DNA of 64,000 bases from NCBI GenBank assembly GCA_003574885.1, contig PJFC01000001.1:248001-312000 (forward strand). The letters are read 5' to 3'. A program made the translations under genes and the position numbers. Source of the DNA: Geobacter sp. (GTDB lineage: Bacteria; Desulfobacterota; Desulfuromonadia; Geobacterales; Geobacteraceae). Below the pieces are notes generated by a model. That model was not told the origin of the DNA, did no database searches, and was given only the letters and a program-made list of their open reading frames with translations. Below, piece by piece: positions 27,169-35,900 of the stretch (position 1 is its first letter; every line of letters begins with the position of its first letter).

Positions 27169-28845
27169 TTACATCTCCAGAATTAAGGGCAATATCACCG
27201 GCCGTCGCTCGATGGTCTTGTTGAAGAAGCGCCGGAGTACCCGCCGCACCTCCTGCCGCACCTCGCCCCAGTCGGCCATGACCGTTACATTGGTGAGGGC
27301 AAGGGTGTCTTCCACCACCTTCCGCGCCTCGTCCAGGTACTCCTGGCTCTCGTCCTCGAACACGAAGCCGCGGGAGACGATGTCAGGACCATAGATGATC
27401 TCGCCGCTGGTCTGGTTGATCCCGATAATGACCACCACCATGCCGTCCTGTGAGAGGTGCTTGCGGTCCTTGAGCACCACCTCCCCCACATCGCCGATCC
27501 CCTTCCCGTCCACGAAGACCCGGCCTGTCTCCACCTTGCCGGTAATGACCCCGCTGCCGTCGGAAAAGGTGATGACATCGCCGTTCACCGCGAGGAGGCA
27601 GCGCTCCCGGGGGACCCCCACCTTCTGGGCAAGCTGGGCGTGCTTCACCAGGTGGCGATACTCGCCGTGCACCGGGATGAAGTAGCGGGGGCGGACGATG
27701 TTCTGCATCAGCTTCAGCTCTTCCTGGCTGGCGTGACCGGAGACATGGACTTCCGAGACCTTCTCGTGGTAAACCTCGGCACCCCGCCGGTAGAGATGGT
27801 TGACCAGGTCGGAGATGGTCTTTTCATTCCCCGGTATGAAGCGGGAAGAGAGGATCACCGTGTCACCCTCCTCCAGCTTGATCTGCTTGTGGTCGTCCAT
27901 GGCAATCCGGGTGAGGGCGCTCATAGGCTCCCCCTGGGAGCCGGTGGTGATCATGCAGACCTGCTCCTTGGGGAGGCGGGGAAGCTCTTTCAGGTCAATG
28001 AGAAGGTTATCGGGAACCGACAGGTACCCCAGTTCCCGGGCGATCTGGACATTGGCTATCATGGAGCGGCCGTTCAGGAGCACCTTCCGCCCCGATCGCG
28101 CGGCCGAGGTCATAACCTGCCTGACCCGGTGGATATTGCTGGAAAAAGCCGCCACGATAATCCGTCCTGAACATTTGGGGAAAATATCGTCAAACGCCTC
28201 GCCAACCAAAGCTTCCGACAGAGTGTACCCTTCCCGTTCCACGTTAGTAGAGTCGGCCATGAGCGCCAGCACACCCTCCTCACCATAGCGGGCCAGGGTC
28301 GCCAGGTCGGTCAGCTCCCCGTCAACCGGAGTCTGGTCGAGCTTGAAATCACCGGTATGGATCACCACCCCCTCGGGAGTACGGATAGCCAGGGCACAGC
28401 CATCCACGATGGAGTGGGCAACCCGGATAAATTCGATGTCGAAGAGCCCGACGTCGACCCTTTGTCGGGGCTTCACCACCCGCAGGTCAACTTTTTCGTC
28501 GAGATCGAACTCCTTGAGCTTTTCCTTGACGAAGCCGAGAGTGAGGGCGGTGCCGTAGATAGGGGGATTCAGCTCCTGAAGGATGTAGGGGAGTGCACCG
28601 ATATGGTCCTCGTGGCCATGGGTAAGGAAAATCCCCCGCACATGGTCGGCCCGCTCCCGGAGATACGTGATGTCGGGAATGACCAGGTCGATGCCGAGCA
28701 TGTTGGGCTCGGGGAACATGAGTCCGCAGTCGACCACGATGATGTCATCACCGTACTCAAAGACCGCCATATTGAGCCCGATCTCCCCCAACCCGCCGAG
28801 GGGGATGATACGCAGTCCAGGATTGTCGTTGTGGGTCATTTCCAT
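27169..28845 (-). CDS. rnj: Ribonuclease J
   Basis: Metallo-beta-lactamase/beta-CASP ribonuclease with endo- and 5'-exonuclease activity in RNA maturation and decay. About 558 residues. The zinc motif HxHxDH is present as LTHGHEDHIGALPY, with the family-typical GGLGEIGLN and VVDCGLMFPE before it. Later come the beta-CASP signatures VHGEYRHL and VHVSGHASQEELKLM. Several ATGs occur at the start; ATG 28845 (MEMTHND) is preceded by AAGG at 5 nt and is preferred. No terminator separates it clearly from the small gene upstream. Confidence 0.94.
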   Translation of the reverse strand: MEMTHNDNPGLRIIPLGGLGEIGLNMAVFEYGDDIIVVDCGLMFPEPNMLGIDLVIPDITYLRERADHVRGIFLTHGHEDHIGALPYILQELNPPIYGTALTLGFVKEKLKEFDLDEKVDLRVVKPRQRVDVGLFDIEFIRVAHSIVDGCALAIRTPEGVVIHTGDFKLDQTPVDGELTDLATLARYGEEGVLALMADSTNVEREGYTLSEALVGEAFDDIFPKCSGRIIVAAFSSNIHRVRQVMTSAARSGRKVLLNGRSMIANVQIARELGYLSVPDNLLIDLKELPRLPKEQVCMITTGSQGEPMSALTRIAMDDHKQIKLEEGDTVILSSRFIPGNEKTISDLVNHLYRRGAEVYHEKVSEVHVSGHASQEELKLMQNIVRPRYFIPVHGEYRHLVKHAQLAQKVGVPRERCLLAVNGDVITFSDGSGVITGKVETGRVFVDGKGIGDVGEVVLKDRKHLSQDGMVVVIIGINQTSGEIIYGPDIVSRGFVFEDESQEYLDEARKVVEDTLALTNVTVMADWGEVRQEVRRVLRRFFNKTIERRPVILPLILEM

Positions 28846-28963
28846 AAGTGCCTTGAGCAAAATTTATCTGCATTCGCGGATGGTGTATTCCCCGTAGATC
28901 GAATGTGTCCGAGTTCCAGCCGCTGGAGGCTAAATCGAGCAGAGACGGCCGATCGCCCCGGAA

Positions 28964-29377
28964 TCAGCGCTTCTGTACCCCCGCCTCTCCTTGCAGTTTC
29001 ACCAGACGGGCGATCTTTTCGTCGCACCGGGCAATCCATCCTTTCCCCGGCGAGGTGAGCCCCCATGTGGCATAAAATGAGCTGCGCAGGGCACGGTACG
29101 CCACCAGGGCGAGCTCCCGGTCGCCCCTCTGTTCCTGCAGCTCGCCGATTTCCCACAGTTTCCCGGCAGAGCGCTCCACCATGGAGCTGCCGGGGGTATA
29201 CATGTGGATAGCAGCTTCGTACCCGGCGATGGCGGCGACGTAATCACCCCGGGAGAGAGCAGCCTCCCCCTGGTTAAACTGGCTCCACTGCCGGTACCAG
29301 GTATTCCCCCAGATGAGGATTATGGCTATAAGGGCCGTAACAGCAATGTTCACGGCAATTGTTTTGGCCTTTTCCAT
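28964..29377 (-). CDS. Membrane-anchored conserved protein of unknown function
   Basis: 137 residues, family not recognised. One N-terminal membrane helix (about residues 7-24, IAVNIAVTALIAIILIWG) is followed by a helical soluble part. Pairs such as FNQGEAALSRGDYVAAIAGYE and RGDRELALVAYRALRSS have TPR-like spacing, so a periplasmic protein-interaction role is possible. It is the third gene of a minus-strand operon plsC - 60-residue membrane protein - this gene, with 7-bp spacing. AGGA lies 6 nt before the ATG. Confidence 0.6.
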   Translation of the reverse strand: MEKAKTIAVNIAVTALIAIILIWGNTWYRQWSQFNQGEAALSRGDYVAAIAGYEAAIHMYTPGSSMVERSAGKLWEIGELQEQRGDRELALVAYRALRSSFYATWGLTSPGKGWIARCDEKIARLVKLQGEAGVQKR

Positions 29378-29384
29378 ACGATTC

Positions 29385-29567
29385 CTAGCCCCGGAAGAAC
29401 CCGGGGACCGTCACGAGCAGAGCGCCGAGCAGTGCACAGCAAAGCCCTGCCAGCACCACAAGTGCAGCAACGATATCCAGAGGGCGCCGGAGCCGGTGGG
29501 CAGCGGGGAAACCCCATCCCATGGCAACCAGCCCCACGACAATCAGTGCATAATACAGCATCGGCAT
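29385..29567 (-). CDS. Small two-helix membrane protein
   Basis: 60 residues starting at ATG 29567, which touches the plsC stop (TGATATG), so it is translationally coupled. Two hydrophobic helices (about 3-20 and 32-55) are separated by a short basic loop RLRRPLD. Function unknown. Its place between plsC and the anchored TPR-like protein suggests a shared role at the inner membrane. GGAG lies 9 nt upstream of the start. Confidence 0.6.
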   Translation of the reverse strand: MPMLYYALIVVGLVAMGWGFPAAHRLRRPLDIVAALVVLAGLCCALLGALLVTVPGFFRG

Positions 29568-29568
29568 A

Positions 29569-30270
29569 TCAACGCTCCAGCCCGGCGGCAATGGCCGTCC
29601 GGACCCGTTCCAGCAGCTCTTCACGCCCCCGGCTGCTCCCGTCCACCACCGTTATGGGTGCGCCGAAGCGAACGTTAATGGTGCCGGGGAAAAGCTCAAT
29701 CCGCCTGGAAGGATTAACCTCCCGGCTGCCGCTGATAGAAACCGGCACAACGGGAACCCCCGCCTTTACAGCCAGGAGAAAGCCCCCCTTCTTGAAGGGG
29801 AGAAGGTTGCCGTCCGGTGTCCGCGTTCCCTCGGGAAAGATCACCACACTTCTCCCCTCCCGGATCAGGGTTGCTGCCCGCTCCATGCTTTTCAGGGCCT
29901 GGCGGCCGTCGCTCCGGTCGAGGGGAACGTAGCCCGCCCGCCTCATGGAGTGACCGAAGACCGGAATGGCGAACAGCTCTTCCTTGGCTATCCAGGAAAA
30001 TCGGTAGGGGATGGCCCTGAACAGGGCATGAATATCGAAATTCCCTTGGTGGTTGCTCATGTAAACGACCGGCTGACCGACCGGGACTCTTTCCTGGCCG
30101 GCAACCACAAGCCGAACACCCGCCATCCAGAGGCTGATGCGGCTCCAGAGCCGGGCATGGCCGTGGTACAACCGTCCGCTGGGATCGAAAAGAGTGGCGA
30201 TGATCGCGCTGAACGCAAAGAGAAAGGTCAGCGGCACAAAGATCAGCAAAAAGAGATATGCTCTCAACAT
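29569..30270 (-). CDS. plsC: 1-acyl-sn-glycerol-3-phosphate acyltransferase (PlsC family)
   Basis: Inner-membrane enzyme that adds the second acyl chain to make phosphatidic acid. 233 residues from ATG 30270 (GGAG 8 nt upstream). The catalytic NHxxxxD motif is present as SNHQGNFD near residue 75, and the substrate motif as FPEGTRTPDG. One or two N-terminal hydrophobic segments anchor it. It leads a three-gene operon and has an unusual nested palindrome just upstream. Confidence 0.92.
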   Translation of the reverse strand: MLRAYLFLLIFVPLTFLFAFSAIIATLFDPSGRLYHGHARLWSRISLWMAGVRLVVAGQERVPVGQPVVYMSNHQGNFDIHALFRAIPYRFSWIAKEELFAIPVFGHSMRRAGYVPLDRSDGRQALKSMERAATLIREGRSVVIFPEGTRTPDGNLLPFKKGGFLLAVKAGVPVVPVSISGSREVNPSRRIELFPGTINVRFGAPITVVDGSSRGREELLERVRTAIAAGLER

Positions 30271-30277
30271 AGGGGCT

Positions 30278-30324
30278 ACTCCGGCGTTTAACCTGTTAAA
30301 CTTACTTTTTTTTACCGCCGGAGT
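30278..30324 (-). promoter_or_regulatory. Nested palindrome in the plsC leader
   Basis: Outer arms ACTCCGGCG (30278-30286) and CGCCGGAGT (30316-30324) are perfect 9-bp complements. Inside them GTTTAAC-CT-GTTAAAC (30286-30301) is a perfect 16-bp palindrome. It lies 8-54 bases upstream of the plsC ATG. It could be a repressor site, an RNA hairpin in the leader, or both. Role inferred from position only. Confidence 0.4.
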
Positions 30325-30468
30325 CAAACAAATATGCACCAGATGCGGCCCCGCACACATCTCCCCCCCCGCAACTAGCCGATTTGCCGTGGTCAGGCCG
30401 GGGTCTCAAAAGTGGCGGAACCTTTTCGCTGCAACCGGTACCAGACTTTGCTCCCTATTTTCGGTTGC

Positions 30469-30482
30469 TTGACCTAAGTCAA
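30469..30482. promoter_or_regulatory. FNR/DNR-like site upstream of an unknown exported protein
   Basis: TTGAC-CTAA-GTCAA is a perfect inverted repeat with the 5-4-5 geometry of CRP/FNR-family sites (FNR: TTGAT-N4-ATCAA). It lies 87 bases before the ATG at 30569. A perfect TATAAT occurs at 30545-30550 without a clear -35 box, compatible with an activator-dependent promoter. Confidence 0.45.
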
Positions 30483-30568
30483 AGTCAATTTTCGGATGGA
30501 TGTTATGTTGAAATTACTGGCGACTCACAGATCCAGCAATTGGTTATAATCCGGAGAAAGGATTCGTT

Positions 30569-31276
30569 ATGCACTTCGTCACCCGCTATGTCTTCCAGCT
30601 CAGTCTCATCATTCTTCTCATGCTCCCCATGCCTGCACTTGCCATACCTGCCATCACCTGCCACTGTTTCACCGACCGCTCCTATGATCCGGCGCACCCC
30701 ACGGTGGCTGATCCCTATTTCCTGGCCACGACCCAGAATTCCTTTGTTGCCGCAGTTTTTGGTGTCGACAAAAAATCGATCGTGATCAAGAAGCAGAAAG
30801 GGGCCTCGGCAGATGACCTGTGGACAGCCTATTGGCTGGCGGCCAAGTCCGGGGCCGATCCGGAATTTCTGTTGCAGGAGCACAAAGCCAAGGGATCCTG
30901 GCGACAGGTGGCGGCCCCGCTGACTATTTATGCCAAGGCCGGGGGAGGGAGGGGTGCTGAGGCACTGAAGGCCGGTGCTGCTGACGAACGCCTTGCCAAC
31001 GCCGTGGTCGATGAGCTGCTGCTGCGCTTCTGCTTTCACGGCGCATCGGAATTGGCAGCACTGCGCAAGGCCGGAGCGGGGAACCAGGAACTGATCCTGG
31101 CTGGTCTGATTGCAGCAAAAACCCGTCAACCGGCTTTCCAGCTCTATCGTGACGTAAAGGGGGGACGTACGAGTTGGGGTGCGCTGCTGCAGCAAGCCAA
31201 GGTAGATCCGGCGGACATTCAGACTGAGATTGCCACACTGGTAAAGAAATCGCGTGATCCGAGAAATGGCAGATAG
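30569..31276 (+). CDS. Exported protein of unknown function
   Basis: 235 residues; I do not recognise a family. A signal peptide covers the first 25 residues (FQLSLIILLMLPMPALA). Mature protein begins IPAITCHCFTDRSYDP, with a C-x-C pair near its N-terminus and one later cysteine (RFCFHG). The rest is helical and Ala/Lys-rich. It is convergent with norB, ending 30 bases from the norB stop, and has an FNR/DNR-like palindrome upstream. A link to nitric oxide or anaerobic response is possible, from position only. Confidence 0.65.
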   Translation: MHFVTRYVFQLSLIILLMLPMPALAIPAITCHCFTDRSYDPAHPTVADPYFLATTQNSFVAAVFGVDKKSIVIKKQKGASADDLWTAYWLAAKSGADPEFLLQEHKAKGSWRQVAAPLTIYAKAGGGRGAEALKAGAADERLANAVVDELLLRFCFHGASELAALRKAGAGNQELILAGLIAAKTRQPAFQLYRDVKGGRTSWGALLQQAKVDPADIQTEIATLVKKSRDPRNGR

Positions 31277-31306
31277 AAGGACTTCACCAATTGTTTATTC
31301 CTCTCT

Positions 31307-32641
31307 TCATGCCCCGCCCGGTTTCACGGCAGGTTTGGGAAACAACAGGTCAATGACGGTTATAACCACCCCGGCGAAGAAACAGACCCCCAGGACCAGC
31401 GTCACGGCCATCCAGAGATGCATATAGGACTGGGCAGTCATGTACCCCATGCCGAGCACCCGCTCCAGATAGCTCTGCAGTACCCCTGCAATGCCGAAGG
31501 TAATCCCCATCAACATCATGGCGCTCGACATGGTCCAGAAACCGATCTTGCCAAGGGTAGGCTTGTACACCTCGATTCCTTTCAGCCGTGGCATCGCAAA
31601 GTAGAATACGGTGATGTTGAGGAGGGCATAGGCGCCGAAAAAGGCCATGTGGCCGTGGGAGACGGTGACCTGGGAGCCATGGGTGTAATAGTTGATCTGC
31701 GGCAGAGTGTGCGCAAACCCCCAAACGCCGGCACCGATCAGGTGGAATACGGCGCACCCCACCGCCAGGGTCCAGGTATGGGGATTGGCAATCTGTACCT
31801 TGCGGTGCCTCACGTACGTCATGGTATCGATAACCATGAGAAGGATGGGAAGCGGCTCCAGAGCCGAAAAGATGCCACCCACCCAGAGCCAGTACGTCGG
31901 GGCGCCAATCCAGTAGTAATGGTGCCCGGTCCCGGCAATACCGGTAAACATGAACAGACCAATCTCCACGTACAGCCATTTCTCCACGACCTGCCGGTCC
32001 ACCCCGGTAAGCCGCATCAGGATGAACGCCATGATCGCGCCGGTCACCAGCTCCCACGCCCCCTCCACCCAGAGGTGTATCACCCACCACCAGTAGTACC
32101 AATCGATCACTTCATTCCGGTAGAAAGGAATGCCGGCAAGGTAGAGAAGAGCCAGGAAGACCAGCCCCCCCAGCAGGACCCCCTGGATGACGGTCCAGCG
32201 CCTGGCCTTGAACATGGTCATTCCCACATTGAAGAGGAAAATGAGGGCGCCTGCGACGACCAGATAGTTGAGGGGGGGCGGAATCTCCAGGAGGGGGCGC
32301 CCCTTGGTCCAACCTGCTGCAAACCCGGCGAGGGCAATCACCCCGGTGGCAACCAGGACGATGAGTTGCAGCCAGGCAAGTCGTGGCGACCAGATGTCGC
32401 ACCCGGTCTCCTCGGGCACGATGTAATAGGTTCCCCCCATGAAACCGAGGAGCATCCAGAGGACGAGGAGGTTGGTGTGCATTGCCCGCGCCGTGGCGAA
32501 CGGGAATACGTTGACAATCTCCTGCGGTATGGTGAAGACGTAGTTGGATATCAGCCAGAGCCCCATCATGACCTGGAGGACAAAGAGCAGCAGGGCGATG
32601 GTGAAGTACCAGCTGGCAATTTTCTGTGAACGGTATTCCAT
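31307..32641 (-). CDS. norB: Nitric oxide reductase large subunit
   Basis: Heme b3-FeB catalytic subunit of cytochrome c-dependent NO reductase (2 NO to N2O) in the inner membrane. 444 residues, about 12 helices. Ligand motifs are intact: HLWVEGAWELVTG (FeB histidine and the NorB-specific glutamates), GTGHHYYWIG (two FeB histidines), and SHGHMAFFGAY (heme ligands). It lacks the N-terminal extension of quinol-type NorZ. AGGAGG precedes the start, 9 bases behind norC. No norD, norE or norQ accessory genes are nearby. Confidence 0.95.
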   Translation of the reverse strand: MEYRSQKIASWYFTIALLLFVLQVMMGLWLISNYVFTIPQEIVNVFPFATARAMHTNLLVLWMLLGFMGGTYYIVPEETGCDIWSPRLAWLQLIVLVATGVIALAGFAAGWTKGRPLLEIPPPLNYLVVAGALIFLFNVGMTMFKARRWTVIQGVLLGGLVFLALLYLAGIPFYRNEVIDWYYWWWVIHLWVEGAWELVTGAIMAFILMRLTGVDRQVVEKWLYVEIGLFMFTGIAGTGHHYYWIGAPTYWLWVGGIFSALEPLPILLMVIDTMTYVRHRKVQIANPHTWTLAVGCAVFHLIGAGVWGFAHTLPQINYYTHGSQVTVSHGHMAFFGAYALLNITVFYFAMPRLKGIEVYKPTLGKIGFWTMSSAMMLMGITFGIAGVLQSYLERVLGMGYMTAQSYMHLWMAVTLVLGVCFFAGVVITVIDLLFPKPAVKPGGA

Positions 32642-32650
32642 TGCTCCCTC

Positions 32651-33352
32651 CTATTTCAACTTGGCCAGGAACTTGGCCACCTCTTCCAGTTCACGGTCGG
32701 AAAGCTCTTTCTGGGGCGGCATCATGGCTTTCGGGTTCACGCTTTTGGGGTCTCTCACGTAGTGCTCTATCTGCTCCATCGTCAGTTGCCTGCCGATGGT
32801 ATCCAGGGCCGGGCCGAACGTTCCACCCGTACCGTGAAGCGAATGACAGTTCATGCATCCCTTTGTCTGAAAGACTGCCGCGCCGGGAGAGACTGTCGCT
32901 CCTGCAACCAGCCGCTGTTCGCCACGGGTCAGACGATTCTTGCTGTCCTGCGGAGGCCAGTCTCCGTTTTCAATCCCCCCGACCCAGGTAAAAAAAGTGA
33001 CCAGGTTGTCAATTTCACCTTCAGGGATGTGCTGTTGCGGCATCTTTCGCGGCGAACTGGCAAACGCCAACTCCGGGTGCCTCAACCGATAGCGGATACC
33101 ATCCTCACCTATCCGTTGCTCCACCCTGGTGAGATCGGGCGCATAGTAACCGCCGAAACCAAGGATCGTATGACAGTCATTGCAGTTATAATGCTCGAAG
33201 GTCCGTTTTCCCGCGACGACCTTGTCGGACAATTTATCGGCATGAGACAGGGCTGCCACCTGGCGGTGCATGTCCCAGGTAAGTCCCAGGAAGATCACCG
33301 CGGAGGAAACAGTGCCGATCAAAAATAACCAGAAGGCACTCTTTTTGGACAT
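32651..33352 (-). CDS. norC: Nitric oxide reductase subunit C with an extra cytochrome c domain
   Basis: Membrane-anchored c-type cytochrome that feeds electrons to NorB. 233 residues. One N-terminal helix (residues 7-24) is followed by a NorC-like domain with the heme site CNDCH (57-61) and NorC-typical YYAPDL and WPPQ segments. A second class I cytochrome c domain follows with CMNCH (166-170) and a later Met-rich KAMMPP ligand region. Typical NorC is near 150 residues with one heme, so this is a natural fusion. GGAGG lies 8 nt before the ATG. Likely cotranscribed with norB. Confidence 0.92.
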   Translation of the reverse strand: MSKKSAFWLFLIGTVSSAVIFLGLTWDMHRQVAALSHADKLSDKVVAGKRTFEHYNCNDCHTILGFGGYYAPDLTRVEQRIGEDGIRYRLRHPELAFASSPRKMPQQHIPEGEIDNLVTFFTWVGGIENGDWPPQDSKNRLTRGEQRLVAGATVSPGAAVFQTKGCMNCHSLHGTGGTFGPALDTIGRQLTMEQIEHYVRDPKSVNPKAMMPPQKELSDRELEEVAKFLAKLK

Positions 33353-33463
33353 AGCATAACCTCCGTTTCAGCCGCTATTCCTGTACTGTTTGCAGTATCA
33401 CTTCCGGGCTAAGGGTCTTTTACATGTTTGTTGGGGTTTTTTCGAAATTCTGGGCCCATGTGA

Positions 33464-33481
33464 ATAGCTGACTACAGCTAT
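33464..33481. promoter_or_regulatory. Candidate operator upstream of norCB
   Basis: ATAGCTG-ACTA-CAGCTAT, a perfect palindrome with 7-bp arms and a 4-bp spacer, centred about 120 bases upstream of the norC start. The spacing resembles dimeric regulator sites, but the sequence matches no regulator I know. Confidence 0.4.
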
Positions 33482-33544
33482 GGATACAATAAGCTTACAA
33501 TTCTTCCCGGGAAATACAAATCCACCGGCGGGTGCTCATTGGGG

Positions 33545-34678
33545 TTATGCCACAACCCGCGCAAGATCGGATATAAGGTCATCCGGGTCCTCCAGCCCTA
33601 TGGAGAGACGTACCAGTGTATCGCTGATCCCGCGTTCGGCACGGTCGGCAGGGGACATTGCCGCATGGGACATCCTGGCCGGATAGGAAAGTATGCTCTC
33701 AACGCCCCCAAGGCTGACGGCGAATGCAGCCAGCTCGACCCCCTCCAGCAACCGCCTGGTCAGCTCGAAGCTTTCCAGCTCGAAGGAGAGGACCGCCCCC
33801 GGCCCGTCGGCTTGGCCGCTGTGGACAGCATTGCCCGGATGTGTCGACAGTCCCGGATAATATACCCGTTTAACCTGTGGGCACCCGTCAAGGAAGGCCG
33901 CAACTTTCAGCGCGCTGCTCTGGCTCTCTTCCATCCGCACCTTGAGAGTCTTCAGTCCCCGCAGGGTCAGCCAGCAGTCCTGGGGGCCGAGTATTGCGCC
34001 GAAGGCGTTCTGGATGAAACCGATACGATGGGCCAGATCTTCGTCCTTCACCACGGCAAAACCGCAGACCACGTCGCTGTGACCGTTCAGGAACTTGGTG
34101 CCGCTGTGCATGACGATATCGCAGCCAAGCTCCAGGGGGCGCTGCAGGTACGGGGTCATGAAGGTATTGTCTACCAGGGCCAGCAGCCCACGGGAGCGGG
34201 CGATCGCTGCAGCACCCCGGATATCCGTGATTTTCAGAAGGGGATTGGAAGGAGTCTCCAGATAGATCGCCTTTGTCTCCGGCCGGATGGCAGCCTCTAT
34301 GGCTTCGAGACGGGTGGCGTCCACAAAGGTGACGCTGAGCCCCCACTGACCGAAAAGTTTGGTCAACACCCGGAATGCCCCGCCGTAGACGTCCTCGCAG
34401 ACTACCAGGTGGTCACCGGGTGCAAAGAGCATCAGGGTCGAGGAGATGGCCGCCATGCCGGAGCCGAAGGCAAACGCATGGGTACCCCCTTCGAGATCGG
34501 CAAGTGCCTCCTCCAGCGCCTCCCTGGTGGGATTGCCGGAGCGTGCGTAGTCGTATTTCCCGAACTGGTCCACCGACTTCTGGGCAAAGGTGGATGTCTG
34601 ATAGACCGGAATGGAGAGTGCTCCGGTTGCGGGATCGACGGCATGGCTGCCGTGAATGAGTCTCGTTGCGAATTTCAT
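33545..34678 (-). CDS. Cys/Met metabolism PLP enzyme (cystathionine gamma-synthase or beta-lyase), second copy
   Basis: PLP-dependent trans-sulfuration enzyme, 377 residues from ATG 34678 (GGAGG 6 nt upstream). The family block YDYARSGNPTREALEEALADLEGG and the PLP lysine site HSGTKFLNGHSDVVCG are intact, as is the C-terminal SLGGVESILSYP. These motifs do not separate MetB from MetC-type activity. The start lies on the stop of the preceding paralogue (TAACATG), so the two are coupled and both sit under the SAM riboswitch. Together they could take cysteine sulfur to homocysteine. Confidence 0.85.
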   Translation of the reverse strand: MKFATRLIHGSHAVDPATGALSIPVYQTSTFAQKSVDQFGKYDYARSGNPTREALEEALADLEGGTHAFAFGSGMAAISSTLMLFAPGDHLVVCEDVYGGAFRVLTKLFGQWGLSVTFVDATRLEAIEAAIRPETKAIYLETPSNPLLKITDIRGAAAIARSRGLLALVDNTFMTPYLQRPLELGCDIVMHSGTKFLNGHSDVVCGFAVVKDEDLAHRIGFIQNAFGAILGPQDCWLTLRGLKTLKVRMEESQSSALKVAAFLDGCPQVKRVYYPGLSTHPGNAVHSGQADGPGAVLSFELESFELTRRLLEGVELAAFAVSLGGVESILSYPARMSHAAMSPADRAERGISDTLVRLSIGLEDPDDLISDLARVVA

Positions 34679-34679
34679 G

Positions 34680-35822
34680 TTATGCCTCCGTGGTAAATGC
34701 CGATTCCAGATCGGCAATCAGATCGTTCACATCCTCAATTCCTACCGACAGTCGAAGCAACCGGTCGTTAATGCCAAGGGCGGCCCGTTTTGCCGGCTCG
34801 ATATCGGCATGAGTCTGTACGGCAGGAAAGGTGATCAGGGTTTCCACGCCTCCCAGACTTTCGGCAAAGGATATCACGTTGGTGCGCAGGAGCAAACGCT
34901 CCACCAGTTCCGGTCTGGTCACTTCGAAAGCGATCATCGCACCGAAGCCTTTCCCGTGCGTTTTCAGGAGCTCATGTCCCGGATGGTCGGGCAGGCCCGG
35001 GTAATAGACCTTCGTTACCAGCTCATTGGCCAGCAGCCAGCGGGCAATGGCCAGGGCGTTCTCCTGTTGGCGGTCCATGCGGACCGAAAGGGTTTTCATG
35101 CCGCGAATGGTAAGCCAGGAATCCTGGGGGCCGAGGACAGCGCCGGCGGCGTTCTGATGGAAATAGACCCGTTCCGCCAGTGCAGGATCCTTCACCGTCA
35201 CGAGGCCACACACCGTGTCGTTGTGCCCTGCCAGGTACTTGGTCCCGCTGTAGACGGCGATATCCGCACCCAGATCGAGCGGGCGGAGCAGATAGGGGGT
35301 GAGGAAGGTATTGTCCACGATACAGAGGATATCCTGTTGCCGGCAGAGCTTGGCCAGTGCGGCAACGTCGGCCACCTTGAGGAGCGGGTTTGTCAGGGAC
35401 TCCACAAAGAGGCCCTTAGTCTCGGGGCGGATGGCTGACGTGACCTGCACGATGTCACTTGTGTCCACATAGGTGAATTCCAGGCCGTACCGCTGGAAGA
35501 TCTGCTCGAAGAGGCGATAGGTGCCGCCATACAGGTCCTCGGTGACAATGAGATGATCCCCCTGTTTAAAGAGGAGGAGCAGGCTTGCGATGGCCGCCAT
35601 TCCGGAAGAATAGGCAAAGCCCCGGGATGCGCCATCAAGGCGTGCTATCCCCTCTTCCAGTGCCTGGCGGGTGGGGTTACCCGATCGGCTGTAGTCGTAG
35701 CCGGTGCTCTGTCCCAGGCCGGGATGCCGGAAGGTCGCTGTCTGATAGATCGGGACGGTCACCGCTCCGGTGCGTGTGTCCCATTCGAGTCCGATCTGTG
35801 CCGCTGCAGTTGCAATGTTCAT
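34680..35822 (-). CDS. Cys/Met metabolism PLP enzyme (cystathionine gamma-synthase or beta-lyase), first copy
   Basis: 380 residues, paralogous to the gene that follows it. Diagnostic blocks: YDYSRSGNPTRQALEEGIARLDG, PLP lysine in YSGTKYLAGHNDTVCG, and SLGGVETLITFP. GGAG precedes the ATG at 35822. It is the first gene behind an S-box riboswitch, which strongly supports a methionine or homocysteine biosynthetic role. Which of the two paralogues makes cystathionine and which cleaves it cannot be decided by eye. Confidence 0.87.
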   Translation of the reverse strand: MNIATAAAQIGLEWDTRTGAVTVPIYQTATFRHPGLGQSTGYDYSRSGNPTRQALEEGIARLDGASRGFAYSSGMAAIASLLLLFKQGDHLIVTEDLYGGTYRLFEQIFQRYGLEFTYVDTSDIVQVTSAIRPETKGLFVESLTNPLLKVADVAALAKLCRQQDILCIVDNTFLTPYLLRPLDLGADIAVYSGTKYLAGHNDTVCGLVTVKDPALAERVYFHQNAAGAVLGPQDSWLTIRGMKTLSVRMDRQQENALAIARWLLANELVTKVYYPGLPDHPGHELLKTHGKGFGAMIAFEVTRPELVERLLLRTNVISFAESLGGVETLITFPAVQTHADIEPAKRAALGINDRLLRLSVGIEDVNDLIADLESAFTTEA

Positions 35823-35837
35823 CGTTCGCTCCTTAAC

Positions 35838-35871
35838 GAAAAAGTCCCCTTCCGGGGTGCGGAAGGGGACT
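35838..35871 (-). terminator. Intrinsic terminator of the SAM riboswitch
   Basis: On the minus strand a perfect 12-bp stem AGTCCCCTTCCG/CGGAAGGGGACT with a 5-nt loop is followed by five T. It lies between the aptamer and the ATG at 35822, the usual expression platform of an S-box. Confidence 0.9.
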
Positions 35872-35900
35872 CTCTATCGTGGCGAAGGTTGTCCGCGCTC

